17,092 nucleotides of DNA. Origin: Bacteroidaceae bacterium (GTDB lineage Bacteria; Bacteroidota; Bacteroidia; Bacteroidales; Bacteroidaceae). Positions 6,668 to 14,152 of this stretch are shown in pieces. The notes under the pieces were generated by a model, which was given only the letters and a program-made list of their open reading frames with translations, searched no databases and had not been told where the DNA came from. Within the stretch, counting starts at the first letter, position 1. Each line of letters begins with the position of its first letter. Where the stretch lies: the NCBI GenBank assembly GCA_016284115.1, contig JAEEOD010000193.1, positions 1 to 17,092 of the forward strand. Direction: 5' to 3'. Position numbers and translations under genes: made by a program.

Positions 6668-7374
6668 CTCTACAGAAAGACCCAATGGGTCGAGCCATTA
6701 CCGAATACTGGAAAACAGGCGACACCACCCCCATCCGCATCTTCTCCCCTATGTTTGATGAAGATGAGATGCCTGTAGAAACCCTCTTCCGCAGTTTTGC
6801 CGACATGCCCGAACTGGAGCAAGAGGCGCTGAAATTGGCAAAAGGTCGCACCCTAGATGTAGGTGCTGGGGCTGGTTGCCACACATTAGTACTACAAGAG
6901 CAAGGAATTGACGTTACTGCCATCGACATCTCACCATTGTCGGTCGAGACCATGCGAGGTAGAGGCGTAATGAAAGTATTGCAACAAGATTTCTTTACTC
7001 TAAATACCCAATTCGACACTATTCTACTACTTATGAATGGCATTGGTATTGTAGGCAAAGCAGAAAACCTACACATACTATTTCATCTTTTAGACCGCAT
7101 CCTAGCACCTGACGGCCAGTTGCTCTTCGACTCATCCGACATCTGTTATATTTATGAAGACGCAGACGGCATCATCGAACTACCCTCCTCCAAAGAATAC
7201 TATGGCAACCTTGTCTATCAGTTGCAATATAAAGACACCCTTGGTGATCCTTTCAACTGGAGCTATATAGATGCCAATACAGTTAGTGAAGTTGCTTTCT
7301 CCCACGGTTACCAATTTGATATCCTTCGCGAAGGTCCCCACTACGATTACTTAGCTCGCATATCAAAACTTTAA
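6664..7374 (+). CDS. Class I SAM-dependent methyltransferase
   Basis: A 236-residue Rossmann-fold methyltransferase of unknown substrate. Motif I is LDVGAGAGCHTLVLQ (64-78), followed by the acidic motif II strand GIDVTAIDIS (81-90), QQDFF at about 107-111 (adenine-binding acidic loop) and FDTILLLMNGIGIVG in the motif IV region. The first 55 residues (FSPMFDEDEMPVETLFRSF) are likely a substrate-binding cap. The gene overlaps the RluA-family stop by 4 nt, making it the third member of the rlmD operon, so an RNA or translation-factor substrate is possible but unproven. Its 3' end overlaps the convergent CapA-family gene by 12 bp (7363-7374). Confidence 0.82.
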   Translation: MTLQKDPMGRAITEYWKTGDTTPIRIFSPMFDEDEMPVETLFRSFADMPELEQEALKLAKGRTLDVGAGAGCHTLVLQEQGIDVTAIDISPLSVETMRGRGVMKVLQQDFFTLNTQFDTILLLMNGIGIVGKAENLHILFHLLDRILAPDGQLLFDSSDICYIYEDADGIIELPSSKEYYGNLVYQLQYKDTLGDPFNWSYIDANTVSEVAFSHGYQFDILREGPHYDYLARISKL

Positions 7375-8289
7375 TAATTGTGGCTTAGTATGTCTAATCT
7401 GCACGGGGATGGAAATCGCAGAAATGGAGTCTCCATGGATAGTAATTCGTGCCATGACGGCTTGATTGGCAACAGGAAGGGTTTGGTCGAATACGAAATT
7501 ACCCAAACTATAGAACACAGGCTTAGAGTGGATTATTTTCATAGGTTGCACCACATGAGGATGATGCCCAATGATGGCATCAGCACCAGCGTGTAAAAGG
7601 GTTTCAGCATCAAGGCGTTGCTGCATGGATGGGAGGCTCTGAAACTCCACACCCCAGTGAAGCACAACAATGACCTTACTTTTAGGATGCGCGTTTCGAT
7701 AGGCACGAATAGCATCAGCTAAGGTGGAGGCGCTGGCTTGACAAATACCGGGGCGATTGTCAAGGTCAAACCAGTTTTCTAATGGGATGGTGACGCTGTT
7801 GAACAATGCTACCTCAGTAGTTCCCTTACGGATGATGACGGGTTCCAATCGCTCAGTTTTGCTATAGCCGAAGCCCAAGGGTTCAATGCCAGCCTCTTTG
7901 AGGTGGCTATATGTTGACAACAAGCCCAAACGCCCCTGGTCATAAGTATGGTTATTAGCCATAGAAGCGTGGGTGATGCCTGCTGCCTTCAAATCTTTTG
8001 CCCATTGTGGGTCTGCACGAAAGATATAATGTTTATTGACAGGTGTTTCCTTTTCTGTCAATGGACATTCTAAATTGATAACTACTGCATCGGCTTGACG
8101 AAAAACTGAATCCACTCCTAAGAATAGAGCTTGTACGCCCTCTCTTTCAGCATGGAGGCGCACTCCTCTATCTAACAATACATCACCAGTGAAAACGAGG
8201 GACAAAGTTTCGTCAGTATTGGGCACCTCATGATGCTGCTTCATACAAGAAGTGCTGACTAATAGTAATATGATAAATAACAATAACAT
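7363..8289 (-). CDS. CapA-family metallophosphatase-like protein, probable lipoprotein
   Basis: A 308-residue protein of the CapA/PgsA family (calcineurin-like phosphoesterase fold), known from poly-gamma-glutamate capsule synthesis but widespread with unknown roles. All family motifs are present: FTGDVLLDRG (33-42), NLECPL (72-77), MANNHTYDQG (110-119), HWGVE (211-215), GHHPH (241-245) and SLGNFVFD (261-268). The N-terminus MLLLFIILLLVSTSC is a signal sequence ending in a weak lipobox (Cys15); it lacks the usual N-terminal Lys/Arg. Its ATG shares one base with the upstream TAA (TAATG on the minus strand), so it is translationally coupled to the DUF3160 gene. No poly-glutamate synthase genes (capB, capC) are nearby, so a capsule role is not supported. 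Confidence 0.88.
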   Translation of the reverse strand: MLLLFIILLLVSTSCMKQHHEVPNTDETLSLVFTGDVLLDRGVRLHAEREGVQALFLGVDSVFRQADAVVINLECPLTEKETPVNKHYIFRADPQWAKDLKAAGITHASMANNHTYDQGRLGLLSTYSHLKEAGIEPLGFGYSKTERLEPVIIRKGTTEVALFNSVTIPLENWFDLDNRPGICQASASTLADAIRAYRNAHPKSKVIVVLHWGVEFQSLPSMQQRLDAETLLHAGADAIIGHHPHVVQPMKIIHSKPVFYSLGNFVFDQTLPVANQAVMARITIHGDSISAISIPVQIRHTKPQLLKF

Positions 8290-10745
8290 TAACAGCCAGA
8301 GCTGTAAAGATTTGTCTCATCCACTTCAATTTTAGAGTTCAAGAAATATGGCTTCACCCATTGAGGAACATCAGGCGCAGAACCATTCTGCAACATTTCT
8401 TGCCACTGTTCATCCGTAAGACGTGGTGTGTCTAATGGACGGACAAATTCATAATAGCTGAGGGTAGCACCACGTGTCAGGTAAGTTTCACCCTCAATAT
8501 TCACTAACACATAAAGGGAATTCGCATTGCCAGTAGCCTCATAAAGGATACCATTTTTCTCGCATCCCAATACATTACGGGTAAAGACATCAGCTACGAT
8601 GGCGATAGAACGGTCGGCACCTTTCACATCATACCAGTGATAAAAATCTGTAGTGGGGTCTATTACGGACAAGGTGAAATACTCCATCGAGCTACCCATG
8701 TATCGTATCTGGTTGTACTCCTCTTGAGTAAGTTTTTCACCACGTAACTCTTTCTCTGACACCTCAATACAAAAGTCCACCATAGACACTAACTGTTCAT
8801 TTCGCTCACTTAACATATCCGTCAGAAAGCCACTATCATTTAGCATCTTTTCGTTTAGTGCTAGCATCTCCTTGAGGTGACGCCAGAAAGGCAAATTAGG
8901 CTCGATATAGCCTTTCACCTCTGGTGTTGGCAAGCCACCGCCGCCACATTCTGCAGCCATAGGTTGCTCAGCATAGAGGATGGCATCGTGCTTCAACTCT
9001 GCCCATGAAGCAAGTGCCGAGTTGAGGTTCTTGATTTTCCAAACATCGGTTTGCATGAAGCCAGGGTAATTCTTGTCATTCTTTTGCAGGGTAACAAGGC
9101 CTTGCATCCACTTGGCATACATAGTCTTATCCCAGTCATCAAAGGTGGTAAATTTCTGTCTTATGGCAGTCTTCACTTTGGTATAGTCTGCCCAGCTCTT
9201 GGCATCCTGGTAAGTGGTGTCAGTGATGGCACTAGCAGCCTCAACGCCAAAGGCATCCATCACATGCAAACCGCGTGGATAAGGCAGGTTGCTATTGGGC
9301 GTTTCGTCATAAGTATTAGTGAGTACCTCATTATCTGGCACATAGCGTTGTGGCATAAAGTTTATCTTGTCGGAGCAACTGAGTTGTATCTTGGGCGCAA
9401 TACGGTTGCGCTTCTTGAATTGTTGTTCCAACCATTGGTTGACACGATTTATGGTATCGTCTGCCAACGCCTGTTCGATATTATTCACACCAAGTTGCTT
9501 GAGATAGTCCGCCACTTCAATTATTGCAAGATTGTCTGGCTCACCCATCAAGAAGAAAAGGGCATCATAAGTGGAACGCCCTGCCTTTTGTGCCTCGTGT
9601 GGTATCTGGTTGAATAGCTGTGCCATCATGACGACACGACGCAGACCTGTTGCATCTTCACGGCAGAATGCTGCCGTTTGTAACCACATCATGGCACGGA
9701 AGTAATGTTGCAATGTCTCGTTGCGGGTGTAGTGACCTCTAGGTCTGAAAAGGCTATAGTTGAAATTGACATCTGTTTCAAGAAGGACAGAAGGTGCATC
9801 AATAGCTGCCATAATCTGGTCGCACTCATAGGTGTATTTGGTAAACTCAACACCAGGAACACTTACTTTCGTATTGTCGAGCAAGTTGAGAGCAATGGCG
9901 TAAAAAGTGCCACTGAAATCGGCAAGTGAACGCAAGGATTCGTTTGAGGTAGTATGCCTGATATTCATACTGGCATCGTACATAGCACGTGACATCTTTG
10001 CAAGCGCAGGGATGAAGTTATATTGTTCAAGTGACATTAGCACATATTCGAAATACATGTGATAGGCTTGCAGGTAGAGGTCAGTAGTGATAAAATTAGG
10101 GATGCATGAGTAGTCATTGCTCTCGTATATTTGGAATAACTGCTCGAACTCTGTATGTTCCATCGCGATGTTGTTTTGCAATAGCATGGTCAGCAGCCTT
10201 TCAGATGGCTGTTTAATCTGATGCAGATTGACTGCCAAGGCTGGGTTTTGCAACTGGATGCCCTTAGGACTAGTTACAAAACGGTTCTTGGCAAGTTCGG
10301 CCATACGAGCGTCTATTTTCTCTATAAAAGCTATTTCTTCATCGCTGAGAGGAAACTGATTGAGATAAGCTAGATAGTTGTCATCATAATTCTCAAAGCT
10401 ATAAATAGGTTCATAGTTATTGGAGGCATTGCCCCAGTAAAGGGAATCTGCCAAATCATAGTACCACTTTGTACGATTACAATAGAAACCATTGATATCT
10501 CCATCTTTTATCCAAGCACCATGGATGGCGTAAGGGTAGTAGTGTAGGATACGCAACTCTTGGTAGCTGAGTTGGCTAATATCCATATTAAGATCGACTG
10601 TCTGCGGTAGTTCGTCATCGTTCAGTAAAAGTGACTGAGGGTTATAAATAGTATTGAGGGTTTCTTGGCTCACGCCACTTACTTGTTGTTTGCAGGCAGT
10701 TAGGCAACTGACTGCCAGCACCATCAAAAAGATAAGTTTTTTCAT
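8289..10745 (-). CDS. YARHG-DUF3160 domain lipoprotein
   Basis: An 818-residue exported lipoprotein: MKKLIFLMVLAVSCLTAC gives a basic N-terminus, hydrophobic core and lipobox LTAC (Cys18). Residues about 58-98 form a YARHG-like domain (ELRILHYYPYAIHGAWIK then NGFYCNRTKWY), in which the signature reads YAIHG. Residues about 190-790 match DUF3160: FEQLFQIYESNDYSCIPNFITTDLYLQAYHMYF, then long mainly helical sequence and SMEYFTLSVIDP near the end. A Gly/Cys run, AAECGGGGLPTPEVKGYIEP, lies in the middle of the protein. Function is unknown for both domains; the location is probably the outer membrane or its periplasmic face. It is the second of three minus-strand genes, 47 nt after the FG-GAP-like lipoprotein and overlapping the CapA-family gene by one base. 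Confidence 0.85.
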   Translation of the reverse strand: MKKLIFLMVLAVSCLTACKQQVSGVSQETLNTIYNPQSLLLNDDELPQTVDLNMDISQLSYQELRILHYYPYAIHGAWIKDGDINGFYCNRTKWYYDLADSLYWGNASNNYEPIYSFENYDDNYLAYLNQFPLSDEEIAFIEKIDARMAELAKNRFVTSPKGIQLQNPALAVNLHQIKQPSERLLTMLLQNNIAMEHTEFEQLFQIYESNDYSCIPNFITTDLYLQAYHMYFEYVLMSLEQYNFIPALAKMSRAMYDASMNIRHTTSNESLRSLADFSGTFYAIALNLLDNTKVSVPGVEFTKYTYECDQIMAAIDAPSVLLETDVNFNYSLFRPRGHYTRNETLQHYFRAMMWLQTAAFCREDATGLRRVVMMAQLFNQIPHEAQKAGRSTYDALFFLMGEPDNLAIIEVADYLKQLGVNNIEQALADDTINRVNQWLEQQFKKRNRIAPKIQLSCSDKINFMPQRYVPDNEVLTNTYDETPNSNLPYPRGLHVMDAFGVEAASAITDTTYQDAKSWADYTKVKTAIRQKFTTFDDWDKTMYAKWMQGLVTLQKNDKNYPGFMQTDVWKIKNLNSALASWAELKHDAILYAEQPMAAECGGGGLPTPEVKGYIEPNLPFWRHLKEMLALNEKMLNDSGFLTDMLSERNEQLVSMVDFCIEVSEKELRGEKLTQEEYNQIRYMGSSMEYFTLSVIDPTTDFYHWYDVKGADRSIAIVADVFTRNVLGCEKNGILYEATGNANSLYVLVNIEGETYLTRGATLSYYEFVRPLDTPRLTDEQWQEMLQNGSAPDVPQWVKPYFLNSKIEVDETNLYSSGC

Positions 10746-10792
10746 TGCAGTTCATTTTTAGATTTGTACTGCAATAATACAAATTAATTTTG

Positions 10793-11314
10793 TCACTGCA
10801 ATGGGATGGAACGAAGGAATTTGACTCCAAAGCCTTGTTGACGATAAAAAGTCTGAACTAATGTAGTATCGTTTTGTCGCTCTATAGTATGAATGAGGGC
10901 GGGCACAGAGTCACGCTCGATGGAGAAATCTTCAAGAGGGTACGCCACATGAGAGCCCAACCACAAAGGACGGATGTGCTTGCCGTGATACAACTTGAAA
11001 AGGAAAAGGCGCTTGTCTGACTCAGGATAAAAGCGCGTAGGCTTAATAACCCCCACCGCTATCTCAGGTATGCCATCAGCATTGATATCACCCCAGTCAA
11101 AGCGATAGACAGGATATGGCAACCGCCAGGAGGAGAGTTCTTTGCCTTGTCGCTCAAAGCGGATGAACGACAAACTATCGTGAATGTGTTCCAACCGGAC
11201 TATTCCCCCATCCCAGCGAAAACTCTCCGGGGGCATAGGACGACAGGCTGTGAACGAAAGCGCCAAATACAAAGCAAACAACGACAAATAAAATGTCTTT
11301 ATTCTTTTTTCCAT
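10793..11314 (-). CDS. Small lipoprotein with FG-GAP-like calcium loop
   Basis: A 173-residue protein. The N-terminus MEKRIKTFYLSLFALYLALSFTAC is a lipoprotein signal peptide with Cys24 as the predicted lipidated residue. DWGDINADGIPEIAVGV (73-89) has the D-x-N-x-D-G spacing of an FG-GAP/VCBS-type calcium-binding loop, here as a single copy rather than a propeller-forming set. The rest is beta-rich with no family I can name. It leads the three-gene minus-strand operon of cell-envelope proteins and starts 57 bp from the divergent PLD gene. The first of the three genes to be transcribed, it is probably co-expressed with the DUF3160 lipoprotein. Confidence 0.75.
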   Translation of the reverse strand: MEKRIKTFYLSLFALYLALSFTACRPMPPESFRWDGGIVRLEHIHDSLSFIRFERQGKELSSWRLPYPVYRFDWGDINADGIPEIAVGVIKPTRFYPESDKRLFLFKLYHGKHIRPLWLGSHVAYPLEDFSIERDSVPALIHTIERQNDTTLVQTFYRQQGFGVKFLRSIPLQ

Positions 11315-11371
11315 ACTGCGAAATTAGCAAATATTGGTAATATTTTTGTATCTTTGTCATTGGTTTTAATA
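11315..11371. promoter_or_regulatory. Divergent promoter region, lipoprotein operon / PLD gene
   Basis: This 57-bp divergent intergenic region must hold promoters for both directions. On the plus strand TATCTTTG (11349-11356) matches TAnnTTTG, placing the transcription start about 10-15 nt before the PLD-family ATG. On the minus strand TAATTTCG (11319-11326) is a weaker candidate, only a few bases from the lipoprotein ATG, which would leave almost no leader; AATATTTG (11328-11335) is an alternative. No -33 box is clear in either direction. Confidence 0.5.
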
Positions 11372-12727
11372 ATGCAAATGAATTTTTCTCAAAAAGCATA
11401 TATATATAAGGTATGGCTTGGCTATGCACTGAGCCTGTTAGTTGTATCGACTATTATGGCACAAGAAAGAGGTGTCAAAAGTGAAGCAGCTATGCGTACC
11501 TATCTACAAGAAAGAAACATCACCGTAACACAACACAATAGTCTGAAGCTATTCTTCAGTGGGCATGACAAGTTCAAAGACCTTTTTAGTCACATCCGTC
11601 AAGCCAACAATAGCATCCATCTGGAATACTTCAACTTCCGCAATGATTCGATAGCAGGATTAACTTTCGATATATTAGGCGAGAAGGCGCAACAAGGCGT
11701 GGCGGTAAGGGCGATGTATGATGCTTTTGGTAATTCATCGAACAACCAACCACTGAAGAAGGTACATACCAGAGCTATCCGCGCTACAGGTGTTGATTTG
11801 GTGGAGTTCGATCCAATACGATTCCCATGGGTAAATCATATAGTACCTCGTGACCACCGCAAGATTGTAGTGATTGATGGCAAGACGGGCTATACAGGCG
11901 GTATGAACATTGCCGACTACTACGTGGTGGGATTGGAAGATATTGGCGAATGGCACGATATTCACATGCGACTGGAAGGGCCTGTGGTAAGCAAACTACA
12001 AGACATCTTTCTTAAGATGTGGAACAAAGAGACAAAGCAGCAAGTGCAGAGCGAGTTGCGTACACAAGTAGCTGACATGACAGTGGAACGTACGCCTGTT
12101 GATGACCAACCAGAGGACGAAGTGGCACAAATGCCATTGGAAAAGCGCATAGAGATGGTAGGTAAACGCACCCACGAGGAAGTGGATATTGCCATTGTTG
12201 ACCGTGCGCCAGGTAAAACTTCGGATGCTATTAGGAAAGTGTATGTTAAGGCTTTGGACAGTGCTGAAGAACATGTGCAGATAGTGAACCCCTACTTTGT
12301 GCCTACCAACTCAGTGAGAAGAGCAATCAAACGTGCCTTGAAGCGTGGCGTAGAAGTTGAGATTATGATTCCTGCCAGATCAGACATTGGGTTTACTCCA
12401 GAAACAGGTGAACTGGTGGCCTATAGATTGATGAAGAAGGGAGCGAAGGTGTATTTGTTTGATGGCGGCTTTCATCATTCGAAGGTGATGATGGTAGATA
12501 GCACGTTCTGCACCGTGGGTACCGCTAACTTAGACAGTAGAAGTCTGCGTTACGACTATGAAACAAACGCCTTTATCTTTGACAAAGGTACCACAGACGA
12601 ACTGAGTACGATGTTTGAACGTGATAAGCAGAATAGTCACCTGTTGGACAAAGAGTACTGGAGGAAACGCAGCAAATGGAAAAAGTTTGTGGGATGGTTT
12701 GGTAATTTGCTCACGCCTTTCTTGTAA
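11372..12727 (+). CDS. Secreted cardiolipin synthase-like phospholipase D family protein
   Basis: A 451-residue protein with two HKD motifs: HRKIVVIDGKTGYTGGMN (H162, K164, D169) and HSKVMMVDSTFCTVGTANLD (H369, K371, D376), the paired active site of the PLD superfamily. NPYFVPTNSVRRAIKRALKR and the spacing are typical of bacterial cardiolipin synthases, which transfer a phosphatidyl group between phosphatidylglycerols. Unlike E. coli-type Cls, the N-terminus is not a two-helix membrane anchor but looks like a cleavable signal peptide (WLGYALSLLVVSTIMAQ, cleavage near residue 30), so the enzyme should be periplasmic. A charged, acidic insert (about 218-270) separates the two halves. ATGs at 11372 and 11378 are both possible; the frame is open upstream to 11147 but that part overlaps the divergent lipoprotein gene. 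A periplasmic phosphodiesterase or nuclease activity is the alternative. Confidence 0.83.
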   Translation: MQMNFSQKAYIYKVWLGYALSLLVVSTIMAQERGVKSEAAMRTYLQERNITVTQHNSLKLFFSGHDKFKDLFSHIRQANNSIHLEYFNFRNDSIAGLTFDILGEKAQQGVAVRAMYDAFGNSSNNQPLKKVHTRAIRATGVDLVEFDPIRFPWVNHIVPRDHRKIVVIDGKTGYTGGMNIADYYVVGLEDIGEWHDIHMRLEGPVVSKLQDIFLKMWNKETKQQVQSELRTQVADMTVERTPVDDQPEDEVAQMPLEKRIEMVGKRTHEEVDIAIVDRAPGKTSDAIRKVYVKALDSAEEHVQIVNPYFVPTNSVRRAIKRALKRGVEVEIMIPARSDIGFTPETGELVAYRLMKKGAKVYLFDGGFHHSKVMMVDSTFCTVGTANLDSRSLRYDYETNAFIFDKGTTDELSTMFERDKQNSHLLDKEYWRKRSKWKKFVGWFGNLLTPFL

Positions 12728-12744
12728 AAGTCGGGGAGTTAATA

Positions 12745-12752
12745 TAACTTTG
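12745..12752 (+). promoter_or_regulatory. -7 box (TAACTTTG) of the thyA-folA operon
   Basis: TAACTTTG is a full TAnnTTTG match, 33 nt before the thyA ATG. A TTG at 12722-12724, inside the last codons of the PLD gene, lies 20 bp upstream, the expected distance for a -33 element, so this is among the better promoter candidates in the window. Confidence 0.6.
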
Positions 12753-12785
12753 TAAATCATTATCCGTTATCAATTATCAATTTAT

Positions 12786-13580
12786 ATGGAACAGTATTTG
12801 GATTTGTTGAGAAGAGTGAAGGCAGAAGGCGTGGAGAAAAGCGACCGAACAGGCACTGGTACCATCAGTATATTTGGTCATCAAATGAGATTTCATATGG
12901 ATGACGGATTTCCATTACTCACCACCAAAAAACTGCACCTGAAGTCAATTATCTATGAGCTGCTGTGGTTCCTCAAGGGTGACACTAATGTGCATTTCCT
13001 GCAAGAGAATGGAGTGCGCATCTGGAACGAATGGGCGGATGCCGACGGCAACCTGGGGCCTGTGTATGGTCACCAGTGGCGCTCATGGGAAACAACAGAT
13101 GGTAAAGTGATTGACCAGATTAGCGAAGTGGTGGATACCATCAAGCATAATCCTGATTCACGCCGCATTATGGTATGCTCATGGAACGTGGGCGACCTGC
13201 CTCATATGGCACTTCCCCCCTGTCATTGTCTATTCCAGTTTTATGTAGCCAACGGCACGCTAAGCCTACAGCTCTACCAACGCAGTGCTGACATCTTTCT
13301 AGGCGTGCCTTTCAACATAGCATCCTATGCCCTACTGCTGCAGATGATGGCACAGGTTACGGGTCTCAAGGCAGGTGACTTCGTGCATACCTTTGGCGAT
13401 GCACATATCTACCTGAATCATCTGGAGCAAGTGGATTTACAGCTGACACGCGAACCACGTCCACTGCCTAAGATGCTGATTAATCCTGATGTAAAAAACA
13501 TCTTTGATTTCAAATACGAGGATTTTGAATTGACTGACTATAATCCCTGGCCTCACATAGCTGGAAAAGTTGCTGTTTAA
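12786..13580 (+). CDS. thyA: Thymidylate synthase
   Basis: Methylates dUMP to dTMP using 5,10-methylene-tetrahydrofolate, releasing dihydrofolate. The 264-residue length equals that of E. coli ThyA. Visible signatures: R21 in KSDRTGTGT (phosphate binding), the [11 protein letters not shown] segment, [10 protein letters not shown]126-R127 in DSRRIMV, catalytic C146 in [26 protein letters not shown], and HIYLNHLEQ. Folate- and nucleotide-binding residues all appear intact. The ATG at 12786 follows its own promoter box. folA starts 2 nt after the stop, the classic pairing in which DHFR recycles the dihydrofolate made by this enzyme. Confidence 0.98.
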   Translation: MEQYLDLLRRVKAEGVEKSDRTGTGTISIFGHQMRFHMDDGFPLLTTKKLHLKSIIYELLWFLKGDTNVHFLQENGVRIWNEWADADGNLGPVYGHQWRSWETTDGKVIDQISEVVDTIKHNPDSRRIMVCSWNVGDLPHMALPPCHCLFQFYVANGTLSLQLYQRSADIFLGVPFNIASYALLLQMMAQVTGLKAGDFVHTFGDAHIYLNHLEQVDLQLTREPRPLPKMLINPDVKNIFDFKYEDFELTDYNPWPHIAGKVAV

Positions 13581-13582
13581 TT

Positions 13583-14068
13583 ATGATAGCCATTATTGCC
13601 GCCATAGACAAGAATAACGCATTAGGCTTCAAAAACCGATTGCTATTTTACCTGCCTGATGACCTGAGACGTTTCAAGTCATTGACCACAGGGCATACAG
13701 TAGTAATGGGCAGAAAGACCTTTGACTCATTGCCCAAAGGAGCTTTGCCCAATCGTCGCAATATCGTGTTGAGCCGTAGCAACAAACTAGTATTGACTGG
13801 GGCTGAGATATATGCTTCGTTGGAAGAAGCGCTAAAACACTGCGCTGAAGATGAGCAGGTATTTATCATAGGAGGTGCCAGTGTCTATAAGCAAGCGATG
13901 CCGCTTGCCAATAGACTTTATATGACAGAAATTGATGCTGAAGCTTCAGAGGCAGATGTGTATTTTCCTCCGATTGACCACGAAATGTGGCACGAAACAA
14001 AAAGAGTTGTCCGCCATGCTGATGACAGACATCCCTGCGACTATGCTTTTGTAGATTATGAAAGATAG
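13583..14068 (+). CDS. folA: Dihydrofolate reductase
   Basis: Reduces dihydrofolate to tetrahydrofolate with NADPH; 161 aa, a normal length. Core features are present: MIAIIAAIDKNNALG at the N-terminus, catalytic D27 in LPDDLRRF, the NADPH-binding VVMGRKTFDSLP (40-51), NRRNIVLSRS, and FIIGGASVY with the Gly-Gly pair. The segment equivalent to E. coli P21-W22 reads L21-F22 followed by Y23, so the tryptophan found in most DHFRs is replaced by aromatic residues; Bacteroidota homologues also vary here. This could affect antifolate affinity (inference). It is immediately downstream of thyA (2 nt gap) and ends with TAG, convergent with the Lrp-type gene. Confidence 0.96.
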   Translation: MIAIIAAIDKNNALGFKNRLLFYLPDDLRRFKSLTTGHTVVMGRKTFDSLPKGALPNRRNIVLSRSNKLVLTGAEIYASLEEALKHCAEDEQVFIIGGASVYKQAMPLANRLYMTEIDAEASEADVYFPPIDHEMWHETKRVVRHADDRHPCDYAFVDYER

Positions 14069-14071
14069 CCT

Positions 14072-14152
14072 TTACTTTTCTGCTATAATTGATTCCACTG
14101 GCAACTGACGCTGAATAGCTTCATTTAAAGAGATAATTGTTTCAGTACGCGC
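14072..14152 (-). pseudogene. Detached C-terminal end of the Lrp/AsnC regulator frame
   Basis: Directly after the TAG that ends the Lrp-type gene, the same frame reads on without interruption for 26 codons to TAA at 14072-14074. It begins ARTETIISLNEAIQRQ, which matches the last beta-strand of Lrp/AsnC RAM domains (TET-x-I-S-L). Read through, the regulator would be 157 residues plus the stop position, the usual family length, and would end 3 bp from the folA stop. There is no separate start codon, so this is either lost sequence after a nonsense mutation or a sequencing error at the TAG. Confidence 0.8.

Noticed and set aside
9051..9617. 188-codon open frame antisense to the DUF3160 gene
   Set aside because: It overlaps a well-supported coding sequence, has no recognisable domain, and looks like a codon-bias shadow.
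11147..11371. N-terminal extension of the PLD-family protein
   Set aside because: It would overlap the divergent lipoprotein gene by over 160 bp and would bury the signal peptide; a promoter box at 11349-11356 lies inside it.
12759..12783. TTATC/ATCAATT repeats before thyA, and a similar GGATGATGGATAATT at 2457-2471, as a repeat element
   Set aside because: Short low-complexity AT-rich repetition, not clearly structured and not matched in length between the two places.
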